Below, piece after piece: positions 1 through 7,164 of a stretch of 64,000 nucleotides of DNA (positions are counted from its first letter, which is position 1; each line of letters starts with the position of its first letter). The notes under the pieces are model-generated. The model saw nothing but the letters and a program-made list of their open reading frames with translations. It was not told the DNA's origin and did no database searches. This DNA is from Hoyosella altamirensis (GTDB lineage Bacteria > Actinomycetota > Actinomycetes > Mycobacteriales > Mycobacteriaceae): the NCBI RefSeq assembly GCF_014191505.1, contig NZ_JACHWS010000003.1, forward strand, positions 124,001-188,000, given 5' to 3'. A program made the translations under genes and the position numbers.

Positions 1-54
1 CTGTGGTGACGCTGCAGGTTTCCACGTCCACCGCGTAAACGGGATTGGAGTGTC

Positions 55-1665
55 ATGGCTTCAGACGGCGCCACCCAGACAGCACGCACATCGGTCGCCA
101 GCGAACGGCAAGACGTCGGCTTCGCGCCAGCAGTTCCTCAGCAGCCGGTCTCACCAAGACGGTTGTGGACTGGGCGGATCCTCGGGCCGGTGCTTGCCTT
201 GCTGGCGTATTTTCTGATTCCGGCACACGAAGACCTGTCGACTGCAGGACGGACGGCTGCCGCAGTCGCAGTGCTCATGGCGGTCTGGTGGATGACCGAG
301 GCTATCCCTCTCGCCGCAACAGCGCTGATTCCGATCGCCGCGTTCCCGGTCCTCGACGTCATCGCTATCGGCGACGCGACAGCACCCTATGCGTCACCGA
401 CGATCTTCCTTTTCATGGGTGGTTTCATGATCGCCCTCGCGATGCAGAAGTGGAACCTGCATAAGCGGATAGCGCTGCACACCGTGCGCATCGTGGGAAC
501 GCACCCCCGTCAGGTAGTGCTCGGGATGATGATCGCGACTGCGTTCCTCAGCATGTGGGTCAGCAACACCGCGACCACTCTGATGATGCTGCCGATCGCG
601 ATCAGTGTGCTCGCTCTCGTCACCAGCGGGACAGATGCGGCCGAGGACAAGAACATCCGGAACTTCGCGGTGTGCTTGATGCTGGCGATCGCGTACGCGG
701 CCTCCGTCGGAGGCCTCGCAACGATCATCGGCAGCCCGCCCAACGCCATCATGGTCGGGTTCGTCGACGAAAACTACGGCATCACCATCAGCTTCGCCGA
801 CTGGATGAAAATCGGTGTACCGATCGGGGCGGTCTTCCTGATCATCGTGTGGGTGCTCCTGACCTACGTCATCTACCCCACCAAACTGAAACAGATCATC
901 GGTGGAAAAGAGATGATCCACAAGGAAATCCACGAACTCGGGAAGATGTCACACGGCGAGTGGAATGTCCTCATCGTGTTCGCGGTGACAGCCCTGCTCT
1001 GGGTTTTCCGGGACCTCATCGCCGACTTCGACGCACTGACTTCCGTCTTGCCATTTATGGCGAACCTGTCCGATGCCGGTATTGCGATTGCTGCGGCTAT
1101 CGTACTTTTCCTGTTGCCCGCGTCGACCAACGGCAAGAACGGTAACGCCGATAGCGAAGGGGGCACCAAACTGCACGGCACCCTCGACTGGCGGACGGTC
1201 CAGAACGGTCTGCCGTGGGGCGTGCTCCTCCTCTTTGGCGGCGGCCTGAGCCTCGCCGGTGCCGTGCAAGAAACCGGCCTCGACGAGTACATCGGCACTC
1301 AGGTCGGCGGTCTCGGCGCGTTGCCGATCGTGCTGCTAGTGGCGGGTACCTGCGGAATCGTGCTGCTGCTTACTGAACTGACATCGAATACCGCGACCGC
1401 AGCGACCTTCCTGCCGGTGCTCGGCGGTGTCGCACTGGGCCTGGGCATGGATCCGATGCTTCTGCTGCTGCCCGCAGTTCTGGCCGCATCGTGCGCGTTC
1501 ATGCTCCCCGTCGCCACCCCGCCGAACGCGATCGTCTTCGGTTCTGGCCAGGTCACGATCGGCCAGATGATCCGCGCGGGAGTCTGGCTGAACATTGTAG
1601 GAATCGTGCTGATCACGATCGCGGTGTTCGCGCTCGGATCCTGGGCGATGGGGATCTCACTGTAA
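55..1665 (+). CDS. DASS/SLC13-family dicarboxylate or anion:Na+ symporter
   Basis: 536-residue polytopic membrane protein of the divalent anion:sodium symporter family, which imports C4-dicarboxylates, citrate or sulfate. The two family signature loops are visible: SNTATTLMMLP in the first half and its partner SNTATAATFLP in the second, each with a following proline-rich PPNAI element (GSPPNAIM and ATPPNAIVFG). About 12-14 hydrophobic segments span the chain after a 45-residue cytoplasmic N-terminus. The ATG at 55 has a TTGGAG ribosome site just upstream. It is a single gene with no regulator alongside, and it faces the carboxypeptidase gene. The substrate cannot be told from sequence; a di- or tricarboxylate is the usual case. 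Length is normal for the family. Confidence 0.9.
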   Translation: MASDGATQTARTSVASERQDVGFAPAVPQQPVSPRRLWTGRILGPVLALLAYFLIPAHEDLSTAGRTAAAVAVLMAVWWMTEAIPLAATALIPIAAFPVLDVIAIGDATAPYASPTIFLFMGGFMIALAMQKWNLHKRIALHTVRIVGTHPRQVVLGMMIATAFLSMWVSNTATTLMMLPIAISVLALVTSGTDAAEDKNIRNFAVCLMLAIAYAASVGGLATIIGSPPNAIMVGFVDENYGITISFADWMKIGVPIGAVFLIIVWVLLTYVIYPTKLKQIIGGKEMIHKEIHELGKMSHGEWNVLIVFAVTALLWVFRDLIADFDALTSVLPFMANLSDAGIAIAAAIVLFLLPASTNGKNGNADSEGGTKLHGTLDWRTVQNGLPWGVLLLFGGGLSLAGAVQETGLDEYIGTQVGGLGALPIVLLVAGTCGIVLLLTELTSNTATAATFLPVLGGVALGLGMDPMLLLLPAVLAASCAFMLPVATPPNAIVFGSGQVTIGQMIRAGVWLNIVGIVLITIAVFALGSWAMGISL

Positions 1666-1673
1666 CCCGGGGG

Positions 1674-2333
1674 TCAGTCGAGGTTGAAGAAAGTGGCGAG
1701 TTCTGTTTCGGCCGCTGTCACGAGTTCCGCGAGACCAGGAATATCGGGCAGCTCGATCGAGAGAGTACCGGTGCCGCCATCGCTCAGTGTGGTGGGCCGC
1801 GGCCAGCTCGCATCAGGCACCATGGGTGGACAGATACCACCAGGCACGGTAGCCAGTTCGAAATGCCACCACTCGTTTTCGTAGGTGCGGCACAGCCCGT
1901 ACCTGGCGCCATTGCGCTCGAGCCAGCGCGCCCCTTCGACCGGGCCAACATCGATCGCGTGGCCACTGACGTGAGCTGATTCATCGGGGGGAAGGACCCA
2001 CCTGCGGGCAGCGTCAGGGCTGCCGTGAGCGCGAACGCCGTTCTCCCACAACTGCTGCTGCTCAGCGTGCGAGCGTTTGCCGGACGTGATCCACAGCGGT
2101 ACACCTTCTCGGCTGGCGTCCGCTTGGGCCGCGAGAAACGCGCGCGCGAGGACCGGGTCAAGGCCTGCCGTGCCGCTATTCGATGTGAGTCGCACGGACA
2201 CTGGGGCGACGTGGTGATTTTGTCCCGTGAGAGCGAGGACTCCCAGAGCGAACAACATCAGCGTTAGCCCCGCAGCAGCCGTTCGGCGAAAGTTTCCGCC
2301 ATTGATCATGGGAATAGTCATCTGCACCCTCAC
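1674..2333 (-). CDS. VanY-like D-alanyl-D-alanine carboxypeptidase (peptidase M15B)
   Basis: 219 residues with an uncleaved anchor or signal segment at about 15-37 (AAAGLTLMLFALGVLAL), so it should act outside the membrane on peptidoglycan stem peptides. The M15 zinc-site motifs are complete: SGKRSHAEQ, SAHVSGHAIDVG (the SxHxxGxAxD pattern) and EWWHFE. This is the domain that trims terminal D-Ala in VanY and similar enzymes. An in-frame ATG at residue 5 is a possible alternative start. It converges on the DASS transporter with only 8 bp between stop codons. There are no vancomycin-resistance genes nearby, so a housekeeping wall-trimming role is the more likely inference. Confidence 0.88.
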   Translation of the reverse strand: MRVQMTIPMINGGNFRRTAAAGLTLMLFALGVLALTGQNHHVAPVSVRLTSNSGTAGLDPVLARAFLAAQADASREGVPLWITSGKRSHAEQQQLWENGVRAHGSPDAARRWVLPPDESAHVSGHAIDVGPVEGARWLERNGARYGLCRTYENEWWHFELATVPGGICPPMVPDASWPRPTTLSDGGTGTLSIELPDIPGLAELVTAAETELATFFNLD

Positions 2334-2437
2334 CTTTTACTGAGCAGGGCCATGTCGACTAGCTCAGAGTCGATGGCGCTATGCGGGTAGGTCTGTTCAC
2401 GCTATGACACCACCCCAGGTACTGGAAGGAGCGCGCT

Positions 2438-3094
2438 ATGAAGAAAATCCGCAGCGACTTGTGGGAAACCGAACCGGAATATCCTGCACCAGGATTGAGC
2501 ACCCACGCTTATTTGTGGACACCTCCAGAAGGCAACATCCTGTTCTACAACACCACGCACGCGCACGAACTTGATCACATTGCGCAACTCGGCGGTGTCC
2601 GCCACCATTACCTCAGCCACCAAGACGAGATCGCCCCCTCACTTCGCATCATCAAGGAACGTTTCGGCTCGCAACTGCATATTCATCGCGCAGAAGCACA
2701 CCTCGCCGCTGAGAAGGCACCCGTCGACGATCCGTTCTCTGATCGGCATACGGTCGATTCCATCCTCGAAATCATTCCGACGCCCGGGCATACACCTGGC
2801 AGCACCTGCTATTTAGCTAAGGGCGCCGAAGGCACCTACCTGTTCACGGGCGACACGATCTACCGCGGGGCCGATGGACGCTGGTTCGCGGGGTACATCA
2901 AAGGCTTCAGCGATGCGGTTGCGCTGGCTCAAACGCTCTCGGTTCTCGCCTCGCTCGCTCCGGACGTTGTCGTGTCAAGCGCTTTCGCCGGAGACTCCGG
3001 GGTGACAGAGCTCGGGGACGCACAATGGGCCGACATCGCCCGCGGCGTACAAGAGCGCCTGGTTAACCACACTCGCAGATCTGAAGAATCGTGA
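2438..3094 (+). CDS. Metallo-beta-lactamase-fold protein with a degenerate metal motif
   Basis: 218 residues of MBL fold. The late motifs are well kept: PTPGHTPGS (third metal histidine) and FTGDTIY (bridging aspartate). The first motif, normally HxHxDH, reads LSHQDE here, so one histidine and the last histidine of that motif are absent. Related MBL-fold proteins include glyoxalase II-like hydrolases, but with half the first metal site lost the activity is uncertain. A strong ribosome site (GGAAGGAG) precedes the ATG at 2438. The stop codon TGA lies inside the left arm of the 3087-3133 palindrome, where the gene meets the convergent DUF559 gene. No signal peptide, so it is cytosolic. Confidence 0.8.
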   Translation: MKKIRSDLWETEPEYPAPGLSTHAYLWTPPEGNILFYNTTHAHELDHIAQLGGVRHHYLSHQDEIAPSLRIIKERFGSQLHIHRAEAHLAAEKAPVDDPFSDRHTVDSILEIIPTPGHTPGSTCYLAKGAEGTYLFTGDTIYRGADGRWFAGYIKGFSDAVALAQTLSVLASLAPDVVVSSAFAGDSGVTELGDAQWADIARGVQERLVNHTRRSEES

Positions 3095-3133
3095 AAGATT
3101 TACCCTCCTGAGGAGGGATAATCCTTCACGATC
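3087..3133. repeat. 47-bp palindrome, copy 1, at a convergent gene junction
   Basis: Two 23-nt arms around a single G at 3110; 19 of 23 positions pair. The core is CCCTCCTGAGGAGGG and the outer part ATCGTGAA...TTCACGAT. The stop codons of both flanking genes fall in the arms (TCG TGA on each strand). Copy 2 at 4052-4098 matches 42 of 47 positions. It probably serves as a bidirectional terminator and may belong to a dispersed repeat family. Confidence 0.8.
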
Positions 3134-4094
3134 CGCCGGCGGCACAGCGCAGCGCCGTATGGATCTCCGACAAGACGCGGTTTGGCTCATTGTTGAGGTG
3201 ATGCCAGGAGAAGCGCAGAACTCGCCAGCCCGCGTTCACCAGAACGTTCTGCCGTTCCATGTCAGCCCGGAATCGGTGCGCATCGCGGTGCCACGCCCAG
3301 CCGTCCACTTCGATGGCGAGACGCTCCCTGACGAACGCGACGTCAATTTCGTAGCCGCAGCTCCAGAGATGCGACTGCCAGCCGGTAACTCCGGCACGGT
3401 TCAGCAGCTGATGCAGTATTCGTTCAGCCGCCGATGAGCCGCCCTGTTCCGCGACGTCGAGCAGGTGTCGTGCGGCCGCTGCCCCTGCCCTGCCGGGATT
3501 TCGCTCATGAACTGCGCGCAGAATCGACAGCGACGTGTGTTTCTGAAGCGCGCGGTCCAGGAAGACTGATCCCTCGCGCAGTTCTACCGCTGTTTCGAGA
3601 ATCGTGAGTGGAATATCTGTTACGCCGAGTCGGCGCACTTGGGAAACATCGAGTCGATGCAGATCCCGGTACCGAACAGCAGACTCAGGCCGCTTCACCC
3701 GCCGGTCCCGCGGCACCGTGACCGAAGGCTTCGGCGGCGGGTTCGTGAGGAGACCGTGCCACCATGCTGCACTCAGGCCGCTTGCGACTGCTCCCGGTCC
3801 CGCACCATAGACAGCAGCACGCAAGACCACGGCCGCGCTGTGCGAATGATCCGCACGCTGGTACACGCCCCAGCCGAGGCGCCTGAATTCCTGCCTGCGG
3901 ACCTGCCCATCAATGGCTTTCGGCGTCATCCCCGCAGTCAGCATCTGCTGGCGCGTGACAACCCCATCTTGCCTGGCACACAAAGCTCTCACTTCTCGCG
4001 GTAACACGAGAAATGTAGACGCAAACGACGCGGGGATCGGTTCCCCTCCATGATCGTGAAGGATTTTCCCTTCTGAGGAGGGAAAATCCTTCAC
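3126..4094 (-). CDS. DUF559 / AbiEi-like winged-helix and nuclease-fold protein
   Basis: Up to 322 residues. The N-terminal part (REVRALCARQDGVVTRQQM, then GWGVYQR) looks like the winged-helix domain shared with AbiEi-type antitoxins. The C-terminal 110 residues look like DUF559, a Vsr/PD-(D/E)xK relative: YEIDVAF, LAIEVDGWAWH and VLRFSWHHL. The start is uncertain. The GTG at 4094 lies in the right arm of palindrome copy 2, so the first 15 or so residues would be encoded by the repeat; a GTG at 4007 fits the domain start better but lacks a clear ribosome site. No AbiEii toxin gene is adjacent, so this is not a complete toxin-antitoxin pair. Its function is unknown, possibly DNA-related. It is flanked on both sides by the same palindrome. 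Confidence 0.75.
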   Translation of the reverse strand: MKDFPSSEGKILHDHGGEPIPASFASTFLVLPREVRALCARQDGVVTRQQMLTAGMTPKAIDGQVRRQEFRRLGWGVYQRADHSHSAAVVLRAAVYGAGPGAVASGLSAAWWHGLLTNPPPKPSVTVPRDRRVKRPESAVRYRDLHRLDVSQVRRLGVTDIPLTILETAVELREGSVFLDRALQKHTSLSILRAVHERNPGRAGAAAARHLLDVAEQGGSSAAERILHQLLNRAGVTGWQSHLWSCGYEIDVAFVRERLAIEVDGWAWHRDAHRFRADMERQNVLVNAGWRVLRFSWHHLNNEPNRVLSEIHTALRCAAGGS

Positions 4095-4098
4095 GATC
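4052..4098. repeat. 47-bp palindrome, copy 2, downstream of the cupin gene
   Basis: Two 23-nt arms around G at 4075; 22 of 23 positions pair (GATCGTGAAGGATTTTCCC on the left, the complement on the right). It starts 2 nt past the cupin stop codon on the minus strand and covers the upstream GTG of the DUF559 gene. Compared with copy 1 there are five substitutions, mostly of the kind that keep the stem. It is suited to act as a terminator, although no T-run follows. Confidence 0.8.
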
Positions 4099-4099
4099 C

Positions 4100-4435
4100 T
4101 TAATACTGGTTGATCGCGGTGGTGAGGAGCACGGCCGAGTCATCGAGCGCGTCAAGGCTGTGGCGAGCATGTGGAAGGACGAGAAAGTCCCCTTCGCTGA
4201 GCTCAGCCGCCACGCCCTCGGTCTGCAATTGAACCCGGCCCTTGATGACGTAAAGCGTCGCCTCTCCCGGGTTCTCATGCTCGCTCAGTTCTTCGCCCGC
4301 GGTGAGAGCGATGACCATCTGGCGGAGCGTGTGCCCACTGCCCCCGTGCAGGATCTCGGTGTTGCGGCCGTGCGGGGCTTCCGCGGCGCGCGAGATCAGT
4401 TCCTGCGCGAGTTCTCGAAGCGATGCGGTCTCCAC
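4100..4435 (-). CDS. Small cupin-domain protein
   Basis: 111 residues from the GTG at 4435, which has GGGAG six bases upstream and gives the usual cupin N-terminus (ETASLRELAQEL); an open frame reaches 4501 and would add 22 residues. The single beta-barrel carries the cupin signature GEELSEHENPGEATLYVIKG and a second-motif region SEGDFLVLPHARHSLDAL. The metal-ligand histidines are only partly kept (H in SEHEN, H in ARHSL). Proteins of this type are small ligand-binding or sensor-like barrels, and no substrate can be assigned. It is a single gene followed at once by palindrome copy 2. Confidence 0.75.
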   Translation of the reverse strand: METASLRELAQELISRAAEAPHGRNTEILHGGSGHTLRQMVIALTAGEELSEHENPGEATLYVIKGRVQLQTEGVAAELSEGDFLVLPHARHSLDALDDSAVLLTTAINQY

Positions 4436-4501
4436 CGTGAACTCCCATCGGCTATAGCCAGGCGTGCTGCTGTCTTCCAGATCACAGATTAGCGGAACCA
4501 A

Positions 4502-5101
4502 CCGACTTGCGAGCGCGTCTTAACTCCCAGTGCAGGTGAATAGGGGGGTTCCGGGTTCCCTGTGCTCGGTCGCTGCTGGGATGGCGGAAGCCCGTCACTA
4601 TGACTCGCTGCCCGCCGTCCCAGTGGTCACTTCGTGAAATGAGAGAAAGCGCACTCTAGATAAACGATTACGTGAACCAGCGGGCCGGGCAACTGCGTTC
4701 GTCCTGACGTCATGACCAGCAATTGCGTGCGATCAGATCGAGGCAAAAAGTCGACGCGGCAGCGGCCCAGGTCGATCGATTGACGATTCCGCAAAGTTTT
4801 ACCTTCCTTGACGGCACCGCGAGTTCAAAACCACATGTCAAGGCGGCTTCTGCACTTCCAGATGACAAATGCAACGCCATACCGTGGGGGAATTCACACT
4901 CTTCGCAATGAGAAGCAGACCACAGCGAGATTCGATATCTGTTCGTAATCTGTTCGAGACAGATTGGAGTTGTTTTCGAGAATGCAACTCTCAACGCCAA
5001 ACCCTAAGAACTGGGCGCGAGCATTACCACTGACCAATCAGGACTGCCGGGCCACCGAAAGTCCAAGCGCGGCCAATGGAACAAGGAGAGAACCAAACCT
5101 C
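4502..5101. other. 600-bp intergenic region and probable leader of the NlpC/P60 gene
   Basis: No convincing coding frame is seen; short frames here have no domain or coding pattern. Three small inverted repeats are visible: TCACTTCGTGA at 4627-4637, AATCTGT-TCGAG-ACAGATT at 4947-4965, and GAGTTG...CAACTC at about 4967-4990. Leaders of secreted NlpC/P60 genes in actinobacteria often carry a c-di-AMP (ydaO) riboswitch, but its conserved blocks are not recognisable here. Promoter positions could not be fixed. Confidence 0.5.
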
Positions 5102-5644
5102 ATGGCTACCACTCTGAAGCGAACCGCACGCACGGCAATGATCACCGGAATCCTTTCGGCTACCGCACTCATTCCCGCGATGCACGCGTCTGCAGATCCG
5201 GTCACAGTACCGGGCGTCGGTACCTTCGACGTTCCTCCCCAGGCTGCCGCCCAGTTCACTGGGAATACCGCCGTTGACATCGCAGCACCCGCGGTTTCAC
5301 AGGGCCAGGCAATTGCCGATTCCGCTCTCAGCAAGGTCGGGGCGCCGTACTCGTGGGGCGCAGCTGGCCCCGACTCGTTCGACTGCTCGGGCCTCGTCCA
5401 CTGGGCACACGCACAGGCGGGGAAATCCGTGCCCCGCACCAGCCATGACCAAGCATCGGGCGGCAGCCCCGTGAACATCAACGACCTGCAGCCCGGCGAT
5501 GTCGTTCTCATGTACAGCGGAGCGTCACACGCCGCTATCTATATCGGCGGCGGACAGGTTGTACACGCACTCAACTCGTCGGCCCCCGTCAAGGTCGATA
5601 GCCTCGGCGACTTCCCCTTCCACAGCGCGCGCCGCTACCACTGA
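5102..5644 (+). CDS. Secreted NlpC/P60 peptidoglycan endopeptidase
   Basis: 180 residues from the ATG at 5102, chosen because AAGGAGAG lies 12 nt upstream and a classic Sec signal peptide follows (MATTLKRTARTAMITGILSA, with a likely cut after ASA near residue 31). The mature protein is a short linker plus one NlpC/P60 domain: catalytic Cys95 in DCSGLVHW, His143 in SHAAIYIG, and a third polar residue near His155 (VVHALN). Such enzymes cut D-Glu-meso-DAP bonds in stem peptides, as RipA and RipD do in mycobacteria. There is no coiled coil or auto-inhibitory segment like that of RipA. The gene stands alone, with a long leader before it and a strong hairpin just after it. Confidence 0.88.
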   Translation: MATTLKRTARTAMITGILSATALIPAMHASADPVTVPGVGTFDVPPQAAAQFTGNTAVDIAAPAVSQGQAIADSALSKVGAPYSWGAAGPDSFDCSGLVHWAHAQAGKSVPRTSHDQASGGSPVNINDLQPGDVVLMYSGASHAAIYIGGGQVVHALNSSAPVKVDSLGDFPFHSARRYH

Positions 5645-5673
5645 CACGGCGAGTTCGAAAGCGTCGCTGAATT

Positions 5674-5712
5674 CAGTAACCCCCTGTCATTATTTATGGC
5701 AGGGGGTTACTG
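5674..5712 (+). terminator. Rho-independent-like hairpin after the NlpC/P60 gene
   Basis: 17-bp stem (CAGTAACCCCCTGTCAT against ATGGCAGGGGGTTACTG, one G-U) with a 5-nt loop TATTT, 29 nt past the stop codon. There is no long U tract, as is common for actinobacterial terminators. Confidence 0.8.
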
Positions 5713-5773
5713 ATTGCGTTCAAATTGCGTTTTCATCACGGAATTATCAAAACAGAGAGTTGAAAAGTGGATT

Positions 5774-5799
5774 CGTTAGTTAGCCATAGCAAACTAACG
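5774..5799. promoter_or_regulatory. Perfect inverted repeat upstream of the small basic ORF
   Basis: CGTTAGTT and AACTAACG, 8-bp arms with a 10-nt spacer, lying 36 bp before the ATG at 5835. The sequence around it is AT-rich compared with its surroundings. It could be an operator or a leader hairpin; no family match is claimed. Confidence 0.4.
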
Positions 5800-5834
5800 T
5801 ACCAATTGGGACAATTGAGGCAGGTCATCAGTAG

Positions 5835-6008
5835 ATGGCTGATCAGGGGACATCGTCCGAGTGGCGAAGGGATGTGCCTGCCATGTCAATCAACATCGGC
5901 GCCGACATATCAGTGGCAATCGCTACGATGCTGAGCTTACTTTTCGGCTTCCCGCCGCCGAAGAAGCGTCACCATCGTCGTCATCACCGTCCGAAGAAGC
6001 ACTGGTAG
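5835..6008 (+). CDS. Small protein with one hydrophobic segment and a His/Arg/Lys-rich tail
   Basis: 57 residues, not assignable to a known family. From residue 17 (an alternative ATG at 5883, with GAAGGG upstream) it reads as a short amphipathic or transmembrane segment, MSINIGADISVAIATML then SLLFGF, followed by a strikingly basic tail, PPPKKRHHRRHHRPKKHW, to the stop. This ordered layout (polar head, 20-residue hydrophobic stretch, triple proline, cationic tail) is unlikely for a chance frame, and the two overlapping frames read as noise. It lies 163 bp upstream of the MreB-like gene on the same strand, so co-transcription is possible. It may be a membrane- or wall-bound polycation. Existence is inferred from composition only. 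Confidence 0.5.
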   Translation: MADQGTSSEWRRDVPAMSINIGADISVAIATMLSLLFGFPPPKKRHHRRHHRPKKHW

Positions 6009-6171
6009 ATCGAGCAACGCGAAAGTCACGGCATACGCTGCGCCTGGATTGGATCCGGCGCAGCGCTCGTCTGCATCTCGCACTCAGCACCTTGATAGCA
6101 GGTCCGTCGAAAGCCCCTACATGCCAGCAAATCACGGTAGATTTGTGACTACCATCACATTGGGAGGCACT

Positions 6172-7158
6172 GTGGACGGATTAGGTATCGACCTGGGGAC
6201 CGCTAACACCGTTGTGGGGAGCCCGTCGGATGGAATCATCCTGAATGAGCCGTCCGTGATGCTCGTGAAAGCGAAGGATCCATATCGCGCAATGCTCGTC
6301 GGCGCGGACGCGCGAGAGTTGGTGGGGCGCACACCTGCTGGGCTCAGCACGGTGCGCCCGATGCGCGACGGTGTCATCGTCGATCTCGATTCCGCACGTG
6401 CCTTCCTCAAGGCGATCATCAGGAAGGTTGTCCCCCCGTGGCAGCTCGCGCTTCGCCCGAAAGGAGTCATCGCCGTCCCTGCGGGTGCCACGCCGCTGGA
6501 ACGCCGCGCGCTGCTGGAAGTGGGCCAGGAAGCGGGACTTCGGAAGGTGGCACTGGTTCCTGAACCGGTTGCGGGTGCTCTCGGCGCGGGAATCAACCCG
6601 CTTGAGCCGCGCGTGCACCTGGTAGTCGACATCGGCGGCGGCACAGCGGAAATGACGGCCTTCTGCTACGGCGGTATTCTCGCCCACCAAAGCTGCAAAC
6701 TCGCCGGTGACGAGCTGACAAGCGCCCTTTACCATTATCTTCGCGCTGAACACGGAGTGGTCGTGGGCGAACTGACCGCCGAGAACGCGAAGATTCACAT
6801 GCACGACGCTGGCGAACAGTCACTCATTCTCGAAGGCCGCGACGCGTCCACCGGGCGCGTTCGCCTCGTTACACTCAGCACAGACGAAGTGGCGGAAGCG
6901 CTGCGTCCGACCACCACCGAGATCGTGCATGCACTCGCCGCGTGCCAGGAGGAGCTGCCCGCTCAGGCAGTGTGCGATGTGCTCGCTGAAGGGCTCATCG
7001 TCATGGGGGGCGGTGCACTGCTCGGCGGGCTCACCCAATTGCTCGAGGAAGCCTCCGGCTTTCCTGTCAAGGTCGCTGACCATCCGCTGACGTGTGTTGC
7101 TGAAGGTGCTACACGTTGCTTGTCCCAGCCGGAGGTACTTTCCGCGTTCGCGGCGTGA
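6172..7158 (+). CDS. MreB/Mbl-family actin-like rod-shape protein
   Basis: 328 residues from the GTG at 6172, chosen because GGGAGG sits 4 nt upstream and the protein then begins as MreB does (GLGIDLGTANTVV). Actin-fold landmarks are all present: phosphate-1 loop at 4-15, NEPSVM at 25-30, EPVAGALGAG at 131-140, phosphate-2 loop VVDIGGGTAEM at 151-161, and the adenosine motif VMGGGALLGGL near the end. It is slightly shorter than typical MreB (about 340). MreB polymerises under the membrane and positions wall synthesis. Most Mycobacterium and Corynebacterium lack it, so its presence is notable. No mreC, mreD or rodZ is next to it; instead it converges, 6 bp apart, on the SEDS-PBP fusion. Confidence 0.88.
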   Translation: MDGLGIDLGTANTVVGSPSDGIILNEPSVMLVKAKDPYRAMLVGADARELVGRTPAGLSTVRPMRDGVIVDLDSARAFLKAIIRKVVPPWQLALRPKGVIAVPAGATPLERRALLEVGQEAGLRKVALVPEPVAGALGAGINPLEPRVHLVVDIGGGTAEMTAFCYGGILAHQSCKLAGDELTSALYHYLRAEHGVVVGELTAENAKIHMHDAGEQSLILEGRDASTGRVRLVTLSTDEVAEALRPTTTEIVHALAACQEELPAQAVCDVLAEGLIVMGGGALLGGLTQLLEEASGFPVKVADHPLTCVAEGATRCLSQPEVLSAFAA

Positions 7159-7164
7159 TCGCCA

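Noticed and set aside
394-1616. Several 80-180-residue frames antisense or out of frame to the DASS transporter
   Set aside because: They lie wholly inside a well-supported gene and have the Arg/His/Asp-rich composition typical of shadow frames in high-GC DNA.
3126-4094. Type IV (AbiE) toxin-antitoxin or abortive-infection system
   Set aside because: Only the AbiEi-like/DUF559 protein is present. No AbiEii nucleotidyltransferase is adjacent, and the neighbours are a cupin and an MBL-fold gene.
4710-5000. 96-residue minus-strand frame in the 4.5-5.1 kb gap
   Set aside because: No ribosome site, no domain, irregular composition, and it overlaps the probable leader of the NlpC/P60 gene.
4502-5101. 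c-di-AMP (ydaO) or cobalamin riboswitch before the NlpC/P60 gene
   Set aside because: The conserved sequence blocks of neither class could be found by eye; only short dyads are present.
5861-6148. 95-residue frame overlapping the small basic ORF
   Set aside because: It has mixed composition with no hydrophobic or domain pattern and overlaps the frame at 5835-6008, which looks much more protein-like.
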